DNA of 64,000 nucleotides from Pseudomonas farris (GCF_019145235.1 NZ_JAHSTV010000006.1:372001-436000), one strand, 5' to 3'. Shown: positions 36,605-46,232, counted from the stretch's first letter. Numbers and translations are program-made. Notes: generated by a model from the letters alone, not told the origin.

Positions 36605-37240
36605 TTACTCGCGCTTGAGCATTACCGGCAACTGCGCCACCAGCTTCTGGTTGTTCAACGGTGCACGAATGAACCCGCGTTGAGTCCCGTCCGGGCCAAT
36701 CACCGCGAGGTTGCCGCTGTGGTCGACGGTGTAATTAGGCTTGCTGGTGTCCGCCGGAATAAACGGAATACTCACCGCATTGGCCAGTTTCTGAATGTCT
36801 TCGACCGAGGACGCAGTCAGCCCGATAAATTGCGGATCGAAGTAGCCCAGGTATTGCTTGAGTTGCTTGGGCGTGTCGCGATTCGGGTCGACGCTGACCA
36901 AAACGACCTGCAACTTGTCCACAGCATCCGCCGGCAGTTCGCTCTTGATCTGCCGCAGTTGGGCGAGGGTGGTCGGGCAGATGTCCGGGCAGAAGGTGTA
37001 GCCGAAGAACAACACACTCCATTTGCCTTTCAGTTCGTTGACCGCCACTGGTTTACCGTCCTGATCGGTCATCTTCACGTCCGGCAGGTTACGGCTTTGG
37101 GGCAACAGGATGATCCCAGCATCGATCAGTGCCGTCGGGTCGCCCTGGTTTTTACCGGTCAGTACTTTATTGATGGTCAGGCCCAGGATCAGCGCGATCA
37201 AGGCGACGAGAATGAAGACGGTTTTCTGGGTTCGAGTCAT
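36605..37240 (-). CDS. SCO1/SenC family copper chaperone
   Basis: The start at ATG 37240 gives 211 residues with an N-terminal membrane anchor (8-27) and a thioredoxin-like domain. The copper site is CPDIC at 84-88 with the distal His174 in TVDHSGN. SCO proteins load copper into the CuA centre of cytochrome c oxidase subunit II. Its ATG overlaps the end of the heme O synthase gene by four bases, so it is the last gene of the heme A-oxidase assembly row. Confidence 0.93.
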   Translation of the reverse strand: MTRTQKTVFILVALIALILGLTINKVLTGKNQGDPTALIDAGIILLPQSRNLPDVKMTDQDGKPVAVNELKGKWSVLFFGYTFCPDICPTTLAQLRQIKSELPADAVDKLQVVLVSVDPNRDTPKQLKQYLGYFDPQFIGLTASSVEDIQKLANAVSIPFIPADTSKPNYTVDHSGNLAVIGPDGTQRGFIRAPLNNQKLVAQLPVMLKRE

Positions 37241-38136
37241 AGGTTCAACAGTAAGTAGTGGTCTACGAGCAGCGCGATAAACAGCAGGAACAAGTAGTAA
37301 ATAGAGTACTTGAACGTGTTGATCGCCGCGTGCGGCCGAGTGCCACGGTACAGCACCACGGCCCATTGCAGAAACCTCGCGCCCAGTGCGAGGGCACAAA
37401 TCAGGTAGAGCACGCCGCTCATGTGGATCACGTAGGGCATCAGGCTGACGGCCAGTAGTGCAAAGGTATAAAGCAGGATGTGGACTTTGGTGTAGTGCTC
37501 GCCATGAGTCACCGGCAGCATCGGAATATCAGCCTTGGCATATTCCTCTTTGCGGTGAATCGCCAGTGCCCAGAAGTGCGGCGGGGTCCAGGCGAAGATG
37601 ATCAGCACCAGCAGCAACGGTTCGGCGCTGACATGACCGGTGGCGGCGGTCCAGCCGAGCAGCGGCGGGGCCGCACCAGCGAGGCCGCCGATGACGATGT
37701 TCTGCGGCGTCGCACGTTTCAGGAAGCCGGTGTAAACCACGGCATAACCGAGCAAGGACGCGAGGGTCAGCCATGCCGTCAACGGATTGGTGAAGGCCAG
37801 CAGCAAAGCCTGGCCGAGCACCGCCAGCACCAGAGCGAAAGTCAGCGCAGCACTCGGAGATATCCGACCTTCGGCCAAAGGCCGTTTGTGAGTCCGGGCC
37901 ATGACGGCGTCAATGCGCCGGTCCACCACATGGTTGACCGCCGCCGCACCGCCGGCACACAAGGCAATCCCCAGATTGCCGAACACCAGCACCGTCCACG
38001 GCACCCCGGCGCGCGTCGCGAGAAACATGCCGACCAGCGAGGTGATAAGCATCAACACCACCACTTTCGGCTTGGTCAGCTCCAGGTAATCGCGCCAGAT
38101 TGCCTGACTGTGACGTTCGCCGATCAGGGTCGCCAT
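37237..38136 (-). CDS. cyoE: Protoheme IX farnesyltransferase (heme O synthase)
   Basis: A 299-residue UbiA-family membrane prenyltransferase with the first Asp-rich motif [15 protein letters not shown], the conserved KRPLAEG after it, and the second motif [15 protein letters not shown]. It attaches farnesyl to heme b to make heme O, the substrate of CtaA encoded just upstream. The name ctaB is also used. Start ATG 38136 lies 13 bases inside the end of ctaA. Confidence 0.94.
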   Translation of the reverse strand: MATLIGERHSQAIWRDYLELTKPKVVVLMLITSLVGMFLATRAGVPWTVLVFGNLGIALCAGGAAAVNHVVDRRIDAVMARTHKRPLAEGRISPSAALTFALVLAVLGQALLLAFTNPLTAWLTLASLLGYAVVYTGFLKRATPQNIVIGGLAGAAPPLLGWTAATGHVSAEPLLLVLIIFAWTPPHFWALAIHRKEEYAKADIPMLPVTHGEHYTKVHILLYTFALLAVSLMPYVIHMSGVLYLICALALGARFLQWAVVLYRGTRPHAAINTFKYSIYYLFLLFIALLVDHYLLLNL

Positions 38137-39203
38137 GGCATTTCTCCTTTTATTGTTATGGGCCCGGCCGAGTGTTTACGCAGACTGAGACGCCAGCGCA
38201 CGGGGGGCTGATGCTTGACCCGAACCAGACTGGTTCGCGCGTGATAATTGATCAGCACCATCGTCAGCAGCAGTGCTGCGCCACCGGCGTTGTGGGCGAC
38301 GGCCACGGGCAGCGGTAAGTGAAACACCACGTTGCTGATGCCCAGGGTGATTTGTGCGGCCAGGGCGATCAGCACCATGGCGGCCAGGCGCGTCATGCCG
38401 ACAACCTTCAGTTGCCAGGCCAGACCGAGCAGAACGAGGGTGACCAGTAGCGCGCCGATACGGTGAGTCAGGTGAATTGCGGTGCGGGCATCGCTGTCCA
38501 GTTGCCCGCCCAGGTAATTGGGGCCGATGTGTTGGGTCAGGTGAAAGCCGTTGGCGAAATCAGTGGGTGGCAGCCATTGTCCGTGGCAGGTCGGAAAGTC
38601 GATGCAGGCCACCGCCGCATAGTTGGAGCTGACCCAGCCACCAAGGGCAATTTGCAGGATCACCAGCAGCAACCCGGCGGTCGCCCAGTGCTGCAAACGC
38701 CGGGGCACGGTCAGCGCCGGCAACACGCCGGACAGGCGCAAGGTCAGCAGAAACAACAGGCTCAAGGTCGCAAAGCCGCCAAGTAAATGCCCGGTGACCA
38801 CTTGCGGCCAGAGCTTGAGCGTCACCGTCCACATGCCGAACGCCGCTTGGGCGAGCACCACCGCCAGCACAAACAACGGTAATTTCACCGGCTGTCCCGG
38901 GTAATGACGATGGGTCCAGGCGCGGCCCGCCAGCACCGCGATCAATAGCCCCAACGTGCCGGCGAAGTAGCGATGAAGCATCTCGTTCCAGCCTTTATGG
39001 GCTTCTACCGGCGCGTCGGGAAAATGCAGTTCGGCATGGGCCAGTTGGGCTTCGCTGTTCGGCACGCTGATAAAGCCGTAGCAGCCGGGCCAGTCCGGAC
39101 AGCCGAGGCCCGCATGGGTCAGGCGCGTGTAGGCGCCGAGCAACACCACAATCAGTGCCAGCAAGGTGGCAAACAGCGCGAGGCGAAATCCAGGTTTGGC
39201 CAT
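38124..39203 (-). CDS. ctaA: Heme A synthase CtaA
   Basis: The 359-residue protein has about eight membrane helices, the heme-binding histidines in HRYFAG and HLTHRIG, and extracytoplasmic Cys pairs, GCPDWPGC near residue 35 and CIDFPTCHG in the middle. It oxidises the methyl group of heme O to give heme A for the aa3 oxidase. It is in the same minus-strand row as cyoE and the small assembly protein gene, 10 bases from the latter. Confidence 0.94.
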   Translation of the reverse strand: MAKPGFRLALFATLLALIVVLLGAYTRLTHAGLGCPDWPGCYGFISVPNSEAQLAHAELHFPDAPVEAHKGWNEMLHRYFAGTLGLLIAVLAGRAWTHRHYPGQPVKLPLFVLAVVLAQAAFGMWTVTLKLWPQVVTGHLLGGFATLSLLFLLTLRLSGVLPALTVPRRLQHWATAGLLLVILQIALGGWVSSNYAAVACIDFPTCHGQWLPPTDFANGFHLTQHIGPNYLGGQLDSDARTAIHLTHRIGALLVTLVLLGLAWQLKVVGMTRLAAMVLIALAAQITLGISNVVFHLPLPVAVAHNAGGAALLLTMVLINYHARTSLVRVKHQPPVRWRLSLRKHSAGPITIKGEMPWRP

Positions 39204-39213
39204 GACGATGCCC

Positions 39214-39807
39214 TTATCCGATGTTCGACAGTTTCAGCAAATGGCGCAGGTCATTGAGCAAGTCCTTGCCCTTCACCGTAGGGTCGTAGCGCAGCACCAG
39301 ATTGCCGTGAGGGTCGATGATCCACAGGTGCGGCGTGTCGTTGCTCCGAGCGCCTTTGATGTAGGTCGGCGGGTCCAGTGAATAACGTTGCAGCTGCGGA
39401 TATTCACGTTGAAGTTTAGTCTCGTAATCGCTGTTCAGCGGCTGTGCGATGGCCAGCGCATGGCTGGCGCGGGAGGCATCACGACCGAGGCCGATCTGGA
39501 TCTGGCGCGCCAGATACACCAACTGCCGGCAGTCCACCGAACAGTCCTTGGGCGCTGTCACCAGTAACTGCCAGCGGTCTTCTTGCGCCGGTACGCCGAT
39601 GTCGGCGCGGGTCTGGCCGTTGCCGATCAGTTCGCCGTGATAACTGCGACCCTCCGGCACCCAGAACTGCAATTTGTACATGCCGGTGGCGAGGATCATC
39701 GGACCGATCACTCCCAACAGGATCAGTAACAACTGTAAGCGCCCGCGCCGACGATTTACCGGCGTTTTCGCCTCAGACATGCCGGGTGGATTCATGGCCG
39801 CTCCCAT
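39214..39807 (-). CDS. Membrane-anchored cytochrome oxidase cluster protein (thioredoxin-fold-like)
   Basis: A 197-residue protein with one membrane helix (about 27-46) and a periplasmic domain. The segment VTAPKDCSVDCRQLVYL holds a CxxxC pair placed like the metal site of SCO proteins, and HLWIIDPHGNLVLRYDP matches their later part. It is therefore probably a divergent SCO-like assembly factor. The start at 39807 has ggag seven bases before it but overlaps the SURF1 gene by 35 bases; starts at 39795 or 39780 are possible. Confidence 0.75.
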   Translation of the reverse strand: MGAAMNPPGMSEAKTPVNRRRGRLQLLLILLGVIGPMILATGMYKLQFWVPEGRSYHGELIGNGQTRADIGVPAQEDRWQLLVTAPKDCSVDCRQLVYLARQIQIGLGRDASRASHALAIAQPLNSDYETKLQREYPQLQRYSLDPPTYIKGARSNDTPHLWIIDPHGNLVLRYDPTVKGKDLLNDLRHLLKLSNIG

Positions 39808-40513
39808 TATTTTTCTCCTTTGCGTTGTGCCAACCGAGATAGAGGTAAAGGCCGAGCAGGGCTATCGACAGGGCGAACCACTGCACGGCATAAGCCAAAT
39901 GTTTTTCCGGCCCCATGGCCACCACCGGCCAATCGGCCTGGTAGGTCGCGGGACCGTTTTGCGCGCGTAATTCGTAAGCAAAGCCGTCACGGTCAAGCGC
40001 CGCCCAGAGCCTGGCCGGTTCAATGGCGGTGACCAGTTGTGGCCAGGTCGTGGCGTCTGGGTCGGCGTGCAACTGGAACGTTGCGCCGGGGGAGACGTAG
40101 ACCCAGGCGTCGAGGCTCAATGCCTGAGTCGGTGTGGTGAATGACGGCGGTGTGCGCCGATCCGGCCACGGCAACCAGCCGCGATTGACCAGCAGCCAGA
40201 GCCCGGTTGCCCGGTCCTGAAACGGTTGCAGCAGCTCGACCCCGACCTTGCCGTCGCGCTGACGGTTGTCCAGCAGCAGGCTGTGTTCGGCATCGAACTG
40301 GCCGTGCAGGCGAACCCGGCGGAAGGCCGGATCTTCGGTGTGTTGCAATTCAGTGCTGGCCATTGGTTCGGCCGCGCGGCGCTCGGCATAGCTTTGCAGC
40401 AACGCGCTTTTCTCCGCGCCCCGGCTCAACTGCCAGAACCCGAGTGACACCAGCAAAGGCAGCAGCATCGCGACCACCAGGGTCGGCACGAGGCCCGGCC
40501 GGAAGCGTTTCAT
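39773..40513 (-). CDS. SURF1 family cytochrome oxidase assembly protein
   Basis: The start at ATG 40513 (MKRFRPGLVPTLV) gives 246 residues, with membrane helices at both ends (about 7-27 and 210-230) and the SURF1 core between: LDNRQRDGKVG, VNRGWLPWPD and the C-terminal HLAYAVQWFALS. SURF1 helps insert heme A into subunit I. The longer frame to 40726 runs into the divergent DUF2909 gene and is rejected. Confidence 0.92.
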   Translation of the reverse strand: MKRFRPGLVPTLVVAMLLPLLVSLGFWQLSRGAEKSALLQSYAERRAAEPMASTELQHTEDPAFRRVRLHGQFDAEHSLLLDNRQRDGKVGVELLQPFQDRATGLWLLVNRGWLPWPDRRTPPSFTTPTQALSLDAWVYVSPGATFQLHADPDATTWPQLVTAIEPARLWAALDRDGFAYELRAQNGPATYQADWPVVAMGPEKHLAYAVQWFALSIALLGLYLYLGWHNAKEKNNGSGHESTRHV

Positions 40514-40583
40514 GGCATCGCCAGAAAGTCGGTAATCGCGATAGCTATACTCAAATGCATCGCCTGTCCCCCGGAGTGTCACC

Positions 40584-40787
40584 ATGCTCAAAGCAGCCAT
40601 CGTCCTGATGCTGATTGCCACGGTTGTCAGCCTGTTCAGCGGCCTGTTTTTTCTGGTCAAGGACGACAGCCATTCCAATCGCCTGGTCATCGCCTTGAGT
40701 GTCCGTGTTGCGCTGGCCGCCACCACTGTCGGCTTGATCGCCTGGGGTTTTTTCAGCGGCCAGTTGGTGTCTCACGTGCCTTGGTAG
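40584..40787 (+). CDS. DUF2909 twin-transmembrane small protein
   Basis: This 67-residue protein has two hydrophobic helices (about 4-24 and 38-60) joined by KDDSHSNRL. It is the DUF2909 family usually found inside aa3 oxidase clusters, and here it is on the opposite strand to the oxidase genes. Start ATG 40584 has ggagtg upstream. It converges on the subunit III gene with 14 bases between stops. The role is unknown; an assembly factor is a fair guess. Confidence 0.82.
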   Translation: MLKAAIVLMLIATVVSLFSGLFFLVKDDSHSNRLVIALSVRVALAATTVGLIAWGFFSGQLVSHVPW

Positions 40788-40801
40788 TCCAGAGCCAAGG
40801 C

Positions 40802-41689
40802 TCAGAGCACGTAGACGAAAACGAACAGACCGATCCACACCACGTCCACGAAGTGCCAGTACCAGCTCGCCGCCTCGAAGCCGAATTGATGGTCGGCATC
40901 GAAGTGTCCGCGCATGACCCGCATCAGCATCACGAACAGAATGATGGTGCCCATGGTCACGTGGGCGCCGTGGAAACCGGTGAGCATGAAGAAGGTCGCG
41001 CCGTAGATGCCGGAGCCCAGGGTCAGGCCCAGCTCGTTGTAGGCGTGCAGGTATTCTTCGGCCTGGAAACCGAGGAACGCGCAACCGAGCAACACGGTCA
41101 GTGCCAGCCAGATTTTCAGTGCGCCGCGGTGGCCTTTTTTCAAGGCATGGTGAGCAATGGTCACGGTGACACTGGAACTCACCAGCAGCACGGTATTGAG
41201 CAGCGGCAGGCCCCAGGGGCTGATGACTTCCTTGGGTGGAGGAAAGAGTTTCGGGTCCGGGTTGTTCAGCAGCGGCCAGGTGAATTCAAACGTTGGCCAC
41301 AGCATGTGAGCGAGGCCTTTGGTGCCTTCACCGCCCAGTGCCGGGCCCGTGATGTTGCGCACATAAAACAGCGCACCGAAAAAGGCGATGAAGAACATCA
41401 CCTCCGAGAAAATGAACCAGCTCATGCCCCAGCGAAACGAGCGGTCCATCTGTGCGCTGTACAACCCTTGGCGACTTTCCTTGATCACCGTACCGAACCA
41501 GCCGAACAGCATGTAGGCCAGCAGCAATCCGCCGACGAAAAAGATCAGCGGGCCGTGGGATTCCGGCCGCGCGGCCTTCAGGTCGTTGAACCAGGTGCCC
41601 AGGCCGAACACCGTGACGAACATGCCGACTGTGGCGATAATCGGCCATTTGCTTTGGGCTGGAACGTAATAATGTTCGTGAGTTGCCAT
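40802..41689 (-). CDS. coxC: Cytochrome c oxidase subunit III
   Basis: A 295-residue membrane protein with seven helices and the family blocks SWFIFSEVMFFIAFFGA, GFHGAHVTMGTIIL and WYWHFVDVVWIGLF. The HFVDVVW stretch with its Glu/His pattern is diagnostic of heme-copper oxidase subunit III. It stabilises the subunit I proton-pumping core. It is also called ctaE. Confidence 0.95.
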   Translation of the reverse strand: MATHEHYYVPAQSKWPIIATVGMFVTVFGLGTWFNDLKAARPESHGPLIFFVGGLLLAYMLFGWFGTVIKESRQGLYSAQMDRSFRWGMSWFIFSEVMFFIAFFGALFYVRNITGPALGGEGTKGLAHMLWPTFEFTWPLLNNPDPKLFPPPKEVISPWGLPLLNTVLLVSSSVTVTIAHHALKKGHRGALKIWLALTVLLGCAFLGFQAEEYLHAYNELGLTLGSGIYGATFFMLTGFHGAHVTMGTIILFVMLMRVMRGHFDADHQFGFEAASWYWHFVDVVWIGLFVFVYVL

Positions 41690-41722
41690 TTATTGTTCTC
41701 CTTATCGGGCACGCTTTAACGC

Positions 41723-42280
41723 CTAGCCGCCGGTGCTTGCTGCAACAGCCACGGGCGGATGACGTGCGGTGATATCGAACAGCGTGTAGGACAGCGTCAG
41801 GTGCTTCACTTCCTTGGGCATGTCGCGGTCAACAATGAACCGTACCGGCATCTCGATTCGCTGACCGGGCTGCAGCACTTGCTGGGTAAAGCAGAAACAT
41901 TCGGTCTTGTGGAAGTACGCGGCTGCGTTGCTGGGTGCGATGCTCGGCACCGCCTGAGCGCTCATCGGGCGATCAGTCGGGTTGTGGGCGATAAAAATCA
42001 TCTCGTTCACCGCCCCCGGGTGTGCGACCAATTCGTCGCCCTTGGGATAGAAATCCCAGACCATGTCAGCGGCGTTGGTCGACAGAAACTGCACGCGAAC
42101 CTGCCGCGAGGCGTCGACTGTTTGCTCGCCTTCATACTGCCCGGAGGTTTTACCGTTGATGCCGAACGCCTTGCACATCACGTCGTAGATCGGCACCAAG
42201 GCAAAGCCGAAGACAAACATCGCTACCACCACCAGCAACAGGCGGGTGACCAGTTTCTTCATCGAAATCGAATCAGCCAC
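41723..42280 (-). CDS. ctaG: Cytochrome c oxidase assembly protein CtaG (Cox11)
   Basis: I choose GTG 42280 (then ADSISMKKLVTR), with ggaggg eight bases upstream, giving 185 residues. Readings further upstream run through the REPIN. One N-terminal membrane helix (about 10-30) precedes a periplasmic Cox11 domain with the copper motif KTECFCFTQQ near residue 120. It builds the CuB centre in subunit I. Confidence 0.92.
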   Translation of the reverse strand: MADSISMKKLVTRLLLVVVAMFVFGFALVPIYDVMCKAFGINGKTSGQYEGEQTVDASRQVRVQFLSTNAADMVWDFYPKGDELVAHPGAVNEMIFIAHNPTDRPMSAQAVPSIAPSNAAAYFHKTECFCFTQQVLQPGQRIEMPVRFIVDRDMPKEVKHLTLSYTLFDITARHPPVAVAASTGG

Positions 42281-42305
42281 GATGCAAACCCTCCACATTG
42301 AACCC

Positions 42306-42393
42306 TGTGGGAGCGGGCTTGCTCGCGAAGAACGATGACGCGGTCCGTCTACCAGACCGCGGCGCCTGCTTCGCGAGCAAGCCCGCTCCCACA
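42306..42393. repeat. REPIN (gtgggagcgggcttgctcgcg type) inside the oxidase operon
   Basis: Complete inverted arms tgtgggagcgggcttgctcg and cgagcaagcccgctcccaca, with the centre gcggtccgtctaccagaccgc forming its own hairpin. Unlike most copies in the window it lies between two genes of the same direction, coxA and ctaG. Confidence 0.9.
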
Positions 42394-42406
42394 AAGGCTA
42401 GAGCGT

Positions 42407-43999
42407 TCATTTCACTTCCGGCGGCGTGGTGAAGGTGTGATACGGCGCCGGCGACGGAATGCTCCATTCCAGGCCTTCTGCCCCATCCCACGGCTTGGCC
42501 GGTGCCGGCTCGCCGCCACGAATGGTCTTGATCACGATGAACAGGAAGAAGATCTGCGTGGCACCAAACATGAACGCGCCGATCGACGACACCATGTTGA
42601 AGTCGGCGAATTGCAGGTTGTAGTCCGGAATCCGCCGCGGCATGCCCGCCAGGCCCACGAAGTGCATTGGGAAGAACGCCATGTTCATGCCGATGAACGA
42701 GAGCCAGAAGTGCAGCTTGCCGAGGGTTTCGTCGTACATGTGGCCGGTCCATTTCGGCAGCCAGTAGTAGGCCGAGGCGAAGATCCCGAAGATCGCCCCC
42801 GGCACCAGCACGTAATGGAAGTGCGCGACCACGAAGTAGGTGTCCTGGTACTGGAAGTCCGCCGGGGCGATGGCCAGCATCAACCCGGAGAACCCGCCAA
42901 TGGAGAACAGAATGACGAACGCCACGGCGAACAGCATCGGCGTCTCGAAGGTCAGCGAGCCTTGCCACATGGTGCTGGCCCAGTTGAACACCTTGACCCC
43001 GGTGGGCACCGCGATCAGCAGCGTGGCGTACATGAAGAACAACTCGCCCACCAGCGGAATGCCGACCACGAACATGTGGTGCGCCCAGACAATGAAGGAC
43101 AGGAACGCAATACTCGCCGTGGCGTAGACCATCGAGGTGTAGCCGAACAATGGCTTGCGCGAAAAGGCCGGAATGATCGAGCTGACGGCACCGAAGGCCG
43201 GCAGGATCATGATGTACACCTCGGGGTGACCGAAGAACCAGAACACATGCTGGAACAACACCGGATCACCGCCACCGGCGGCACTGAAGAAACTGGTGCC
43301 GAAGTGGATGTCCATCAGCATCATGGTCACGCAGCCGGCCAATACCGGCATCACCGCGATCAGGAGGAATGCGGTGATCAGCCAGGTCCAGACGAACAGT
43401 GGCATTTTCATCAACGTCATGCCGGGGGCACGCAGGTTGAGGATGGTCGCGATCACGTTGATCGCCCCCATGATCGAACTGATCCCCATCAAGTGGATGG
43501 CGAAGATGAAGAACGTCACGCTTTCCGGCGCGTAGGTCGTCGACAACGGGGCATAGAAGGTCCAGCCGAAGTTCGGCCCGCCGCCGGGGGTGAACAGGGT
43601 CGATACCAACAGCAGGAACGCTGCCGGCAACAGCCAGAAGCTGAAGTTGTTCATCCGCGGCAAGGCCATGTCCGGCGCGCCGATCATCAACGGGATCATC
43701 CAGTTGGCGAGGCCGACGAAGGCCGGCATCACCGCACCGAACACCATCACCAGGCCGTGCATGGTGGTCATCTGGTTGAAGAATTCCGGCTGGACGATTT
43801 GCAGTCCCGGCTGGAACAGCTCGGCACGGATCACCATGGCGAACGAGCCGCCCAGCAGGAACATGGAGAACGCAAACCACAGGTACAGCGTGCCGATATC
43901 TTTGTGGTTGGTGGTCAGCACCCAGCGCATCAGGCCTTTGGCGGGGCCGTGGGCGTGGGCGGTGCCGGTATGAACATGGTCATCGACTACAGCAGTCAT
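42407..43999 (-). CDS. coxA: Cytochrome c oxidase subunit I (aa3 type)
   Basis: The 530-residue, 12-helix protein carries the heme-copper centre ligands: GHPEVYIMILPAFG with the CuB His and cross-linked Tyr, the His pair in WAHHMFVVG, and HFHYVL for the high- and low-spin hemes. The K- and D-channel residues typical of A-type oxidases appear present. It reduces oxygen to water and pumps protons. It is also called ctaD. It follows coxB by 82 bases on the minus strand. Confidence 0.96.
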   Translation of the reverse strand: MTAVVDDHVHTGTAHAHGPAKGLMRWVLTTNHKDIGTLYLWFAFSMFLLGGSFAMVIRAELFQPGLQIVQPEFFNQMTTMHGLVMVFGAVMPAFVGLANWMIPLMIGAPDMALPRMNNFSFWLLPAAFLLLVSTLFTPGGGPNFGWTFYAPLSTTYAPESVTFFIFAIHLMGISSIMGAINVIATILNLRAPGMTLMKMPLFVWTWLITAFLLIAVMPVLAGCVTMMLMDIHFGTSFFSAAGGGDPVLFQHVFWFFGHPEVYIMILPAFGAVSSIIPAFSRKPLFGYTSMVYATASIAFLSFIVWAHHMFVVGIPLVGELFFMYATLLIAVPTGVKVFNWASTMWQGSLTFETPMLFAVAFVILFSIGGFSGLMLAIAPADFQYQDTYFVVAHFHYVLVPGAIFGIFASAYYWLPKWTGHMYDETLGKLHFWLSFIGMNMAFFPMHFVGLAGMPRRIPDYNLQFADFNMVSSIGAFMFGATQIFFLFIVIKTIRGGEPAPAKPWDGAEGLEWSIPSPAPYHTFTTPPEVK

Positions 44000-44081
44000 G
44001 TCCTGTCTCCTGCAAACGGATGGGCTGGGCTGGCCGGGGCGTCATGCCCCGAGCGGTTCCTTACGTGCGCAATAAACCGGG

Positions 44082-45209
44082 TCATTTGCTTTCCGCCTGT
44101 TTCAGCTCCAGCACTTCTTTAGGGGTGACCATGTCGCCTTTATTGTTGCCCCAGGCGTTACGTTCGTAGGTCACGACCGCTGCGATATCGACTTCCGACA
44201 GCTGTTTGCCGAACGCCGCCATGGAGGTGCCGGGTTTGCCGTGGAAGACGATGTTCAGGTGATCCTTGATCGGCCCGGTGGCGATTTTCGAGCCCTTGAG
44301 TGCCGGGAACATCGGCGGCAGGCCCTGGCCTTCAGCCTGGTGACAGGCCACGCAGGTGGTGTGATAGACCTTGTCGCCGCGCTCCTTGAGCTCATCGAGG
44401 GTCCATTCCTTGCTGGTCAGCTCTTTGAGTTGTGCAGCTTCCGCCTTGCGCTCGGCCAGCCAGGTTTCGTAATCGGCCTTTTCCTTGACCTCGACCACGA
44501 TCGGCATGAAGCCGTGATCCTTGCCGCACAGCTCGGCGCACTGGCCACGGTAGATGCCGGGCTTTTCGACACGGGTCCAGGATTCATTGACGAAGCCCGG
44601 AATCGCATCGCGCTTGACAGCGAAGGCCGGCACCCACCAGGAGTGGATGACGTCGGCGGAGGTCACCAGAAAGCGCACCTTGGCACCGATCGGCAGCACC
44701 AGCGGCTTGTCGACCTCCAACAGGTAATGCTCGCCCTTGGTTTCCTTGTTGTGGATCTGATCGGCGGGGGTGTTCAGGTTGCTGAAGAATTCGACGTCCT
44801 GACCCAGGTATTTGTAGTGCCACTTCCACTGGTAACCGGTGACCTGGATATCGATATCCGGCTCAGTGTTGTCGTACATCTGGATCAGGGTGGCGGTTGC
44901 CGGGACCGCCATGGCCACCAGAATAAGCAGGGGCACGATGGTCCAGAGAATTTCGACGGTGGTGCTTTCATGAAATTTTGCGGCCACCTGCCCGGTAGAG
45001 CGGCGGTGGAGGATCATCGACCAGAACATAGCGCCGAAGACGATGATGCCGATCACTACACAGATCCAGAAAATGGTCATGTGCAGGTCGAATACTGCGT
45101 GACTGATTTCAGTCGCTCCAGGCGCCATATTCACAGTCCAGGCCGCTTGCGCCTGACTGAAAATCGACCACAACAGGAGGCCCATCCAGACTTGTGGATG
45201 TCGCATCAT
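44082..45209 (-). CDS. coxB: Cytochrome c oxidase subunit II with fused cytochrome c domain
   Basis: A 375-residue precursor with a signal peptide ending AQA (residue 22), two membrane helices, a cupredoxin domain with the CuA site (VIHSWWVPAF, YRGQCAELCGKDHGFM) and a C-terminal cytochrome c domain (about 275-365) with CVACH. The fusion makes it a caa3-like subunit II. It heads the oxidase operon; a CTATACT element typical of RpoS promoters lies 142 bases upstream of its start. Confidence 0.95.
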   Translation of the reverse strand: MMRHPQVWMGLLLWSIFSQAQAAWTVNMAPGATEISHAVFDLHMTIFWICVVIGIIVFGAMFWSMILHRRSTGQVAAKFHESTTVEILWTIVPLLILVAMAVPATATLIQMYDNTEPDIDIQVTGYQWKWHYKYLGQDVEFFSNLNTPADQIHNKETKGEHYLLEVDKPLVLPIGAKVRFLVTSADVIHSWWVPAFAVKRDAIPGFVNESWTRVEKPGIYRGQCAELCGKDHGFMPIVVEVKEKADYETWLAERKAEAAQLKELTSKEWTLDELKERGDKVYHTTCVACHQAEGQGLPPMFPALKGSKIATGPIKDHLNIVFHGKPGTSMAAFGKQLSEVDIAAVVTYERNAWGNNKGDMVTPKEVLELKQAESK

Positions 45210-45350
45210 TGCGGGTTCCCCTTATAGTTCTTTTTATCCCGCCGGCTTTCACCTGCGGCAAGGGAGCGGCTTTTTCAGACTACGAACTTGAATCGCCGAG
45301 CCTTGCTGCATATGCAGTCGGGCGTCATCAGCTAACTCCATTCAGAACCG

Positions 45351-45357
45351 AGTATAG
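45351..45357 (-). promoter_or_regulatory. RpoS-type -10 element upstream of coxB
   Basis: On the minus strand CTATACT is an exact match to the stationary-phase sigma -10 consensus. The aa3 oxidase of P. aeruginosa is known to be RpoS dependent and starvation induced, which supports the call. The start point would leave a leader of about 135 bases. Confidence 0.55.
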
Positions 45358-45467
45358 ACAGCGACTGCCACCTCGCAACGCGATGGCGTAAATCAACCTA
45401 AACAGGTTGGACTTGCGTTCCAGGTCACGAATGGAGAAGGATGCAGACGAGTGGTGGCAAATCGATA

Positions 45468-45540
45468 TAACGTAGACGTCTCAAGGATGAAATAATTATG
45501 ACAAATACGTCTTAGGCTTTTTCATAAGCCAGCTACGTTA
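45468..45540 (+). promoter_or_regulatory. Overlapping inverted repeats upstream of the 45582 gene
   Basis: TAACGTAG (45468-45475) pairs with CTACGTTA (45533-45540), AGACGT (45474-45479) pairs with ACGTCT (45507-45512), and GGCTT/AAGCC forms a small hairpin at 45515-45530. The set ends 41 bases before the start codon. It could be an operator or a folded leader. The rest of the 372-base gap between coxB and this gene shows only the RpoS-like element. Confidence 0.35.
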
Positions 45541-45581
45541 TGTCTTCCCCTATTTCATTGCCTTTGTTTCCTGGAGTTTTC

Positions 45582-46232
45582 ATGAACACCGCCGCATTGC
45601 GCGAGCAGATCCAAAAAGCCCAACAACATGAGGCCGAGACCGGCCTGTTGACTCGTCAGTTGGAAACCCAACTGCCGCACCTTCACTCCGCCATCCAATT
45701 GCCGGATGTCGATGCCAACGGCGTGATGACGCGTTTTGTGGCCGCGTATATAGAACAAGTGCCGGACCTGCTGGACGCAGCCAATGAAGTCGCCAGGGAA
45801 GCGGGCATCGAATCGCAGATCAAGCCGGTATTGAAAATCGCCGAGCAGTTCTTCCTCCAGCCGCCGGCGATCATGGCCGGTCATGTCGGCCTGGACGGCC
45901 TGCTGGATGAAGCTTATCTGGCGCATCGGTTGGTCGAAGAGGTCAACGATCTGTACATCAAGCATTTTGGCCAGCCATTGATCCCCTTGGACATGACTGT
46001 TGCCAACCTGATTGCCCACCAACTGATCGGCGAGGAATTTGCCAATCAACTGGATGAGGCGGTGCATCACGCTGTGGACGAGATGCTTAACGATGAAAGT
46101 TTCGCGCTGGAGTCGGTAGAGGCCTACCGCGAGAAACTCAACAGCCCGGACACCGGCGCCGCGTGGAAGCGCTGGCCGTGCCTGTCGCGCCAGTTGGGCG
46201 TGGGCCTTGAGCTGGATCAGCCCGCGGCTTGA
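45582..46232 (+). CDS. Conserved protein of unknown function beside the aa3 oxidase (PA0104-like)
   Basis: The start at ATG 45582 with ggag six bases upstream gives a 216-residue soluble, acidic, mostly helical protein with no signal peptide. Features include PHLHSAIQLPDVDANGVMTRF near residue 35 and AHRLVEEVNDLYIKHFG in the middle. I know of no domain or function. The same kind of gene lies beside coxB in other pseudomonads, so a link to stationary-phase respiration is possible. It is divergent from coxB. Confidence 0.72.
   Translation: MNTAALREQIQKAQQHEAETGLLTRQLETQLPHLHSAIQLPDVDANGVMTRFVAAYIEQVPDLLDAANEVAREAGIESQIKPVLKIAEQFFLQPPAIMAGHVGLDGLLDEAYLAHRLVEEVNDLYIKHFGQPLIPLDMTVANLIAHQLIGEEFANQLDEAVHHAVDEMLNDESFALESVEAYREKLNSPDTGAAWKRWPCLSRQLGVGLELDQPAA

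Noticed and set aside
42335..44122. A 595-codon open frame opposite coxA
   Set aside because: It is very rich in His, Glu, Asp, Arg and Gln, as expected for the reverse complement of a membrane protein gene, and crosses a REPIN.
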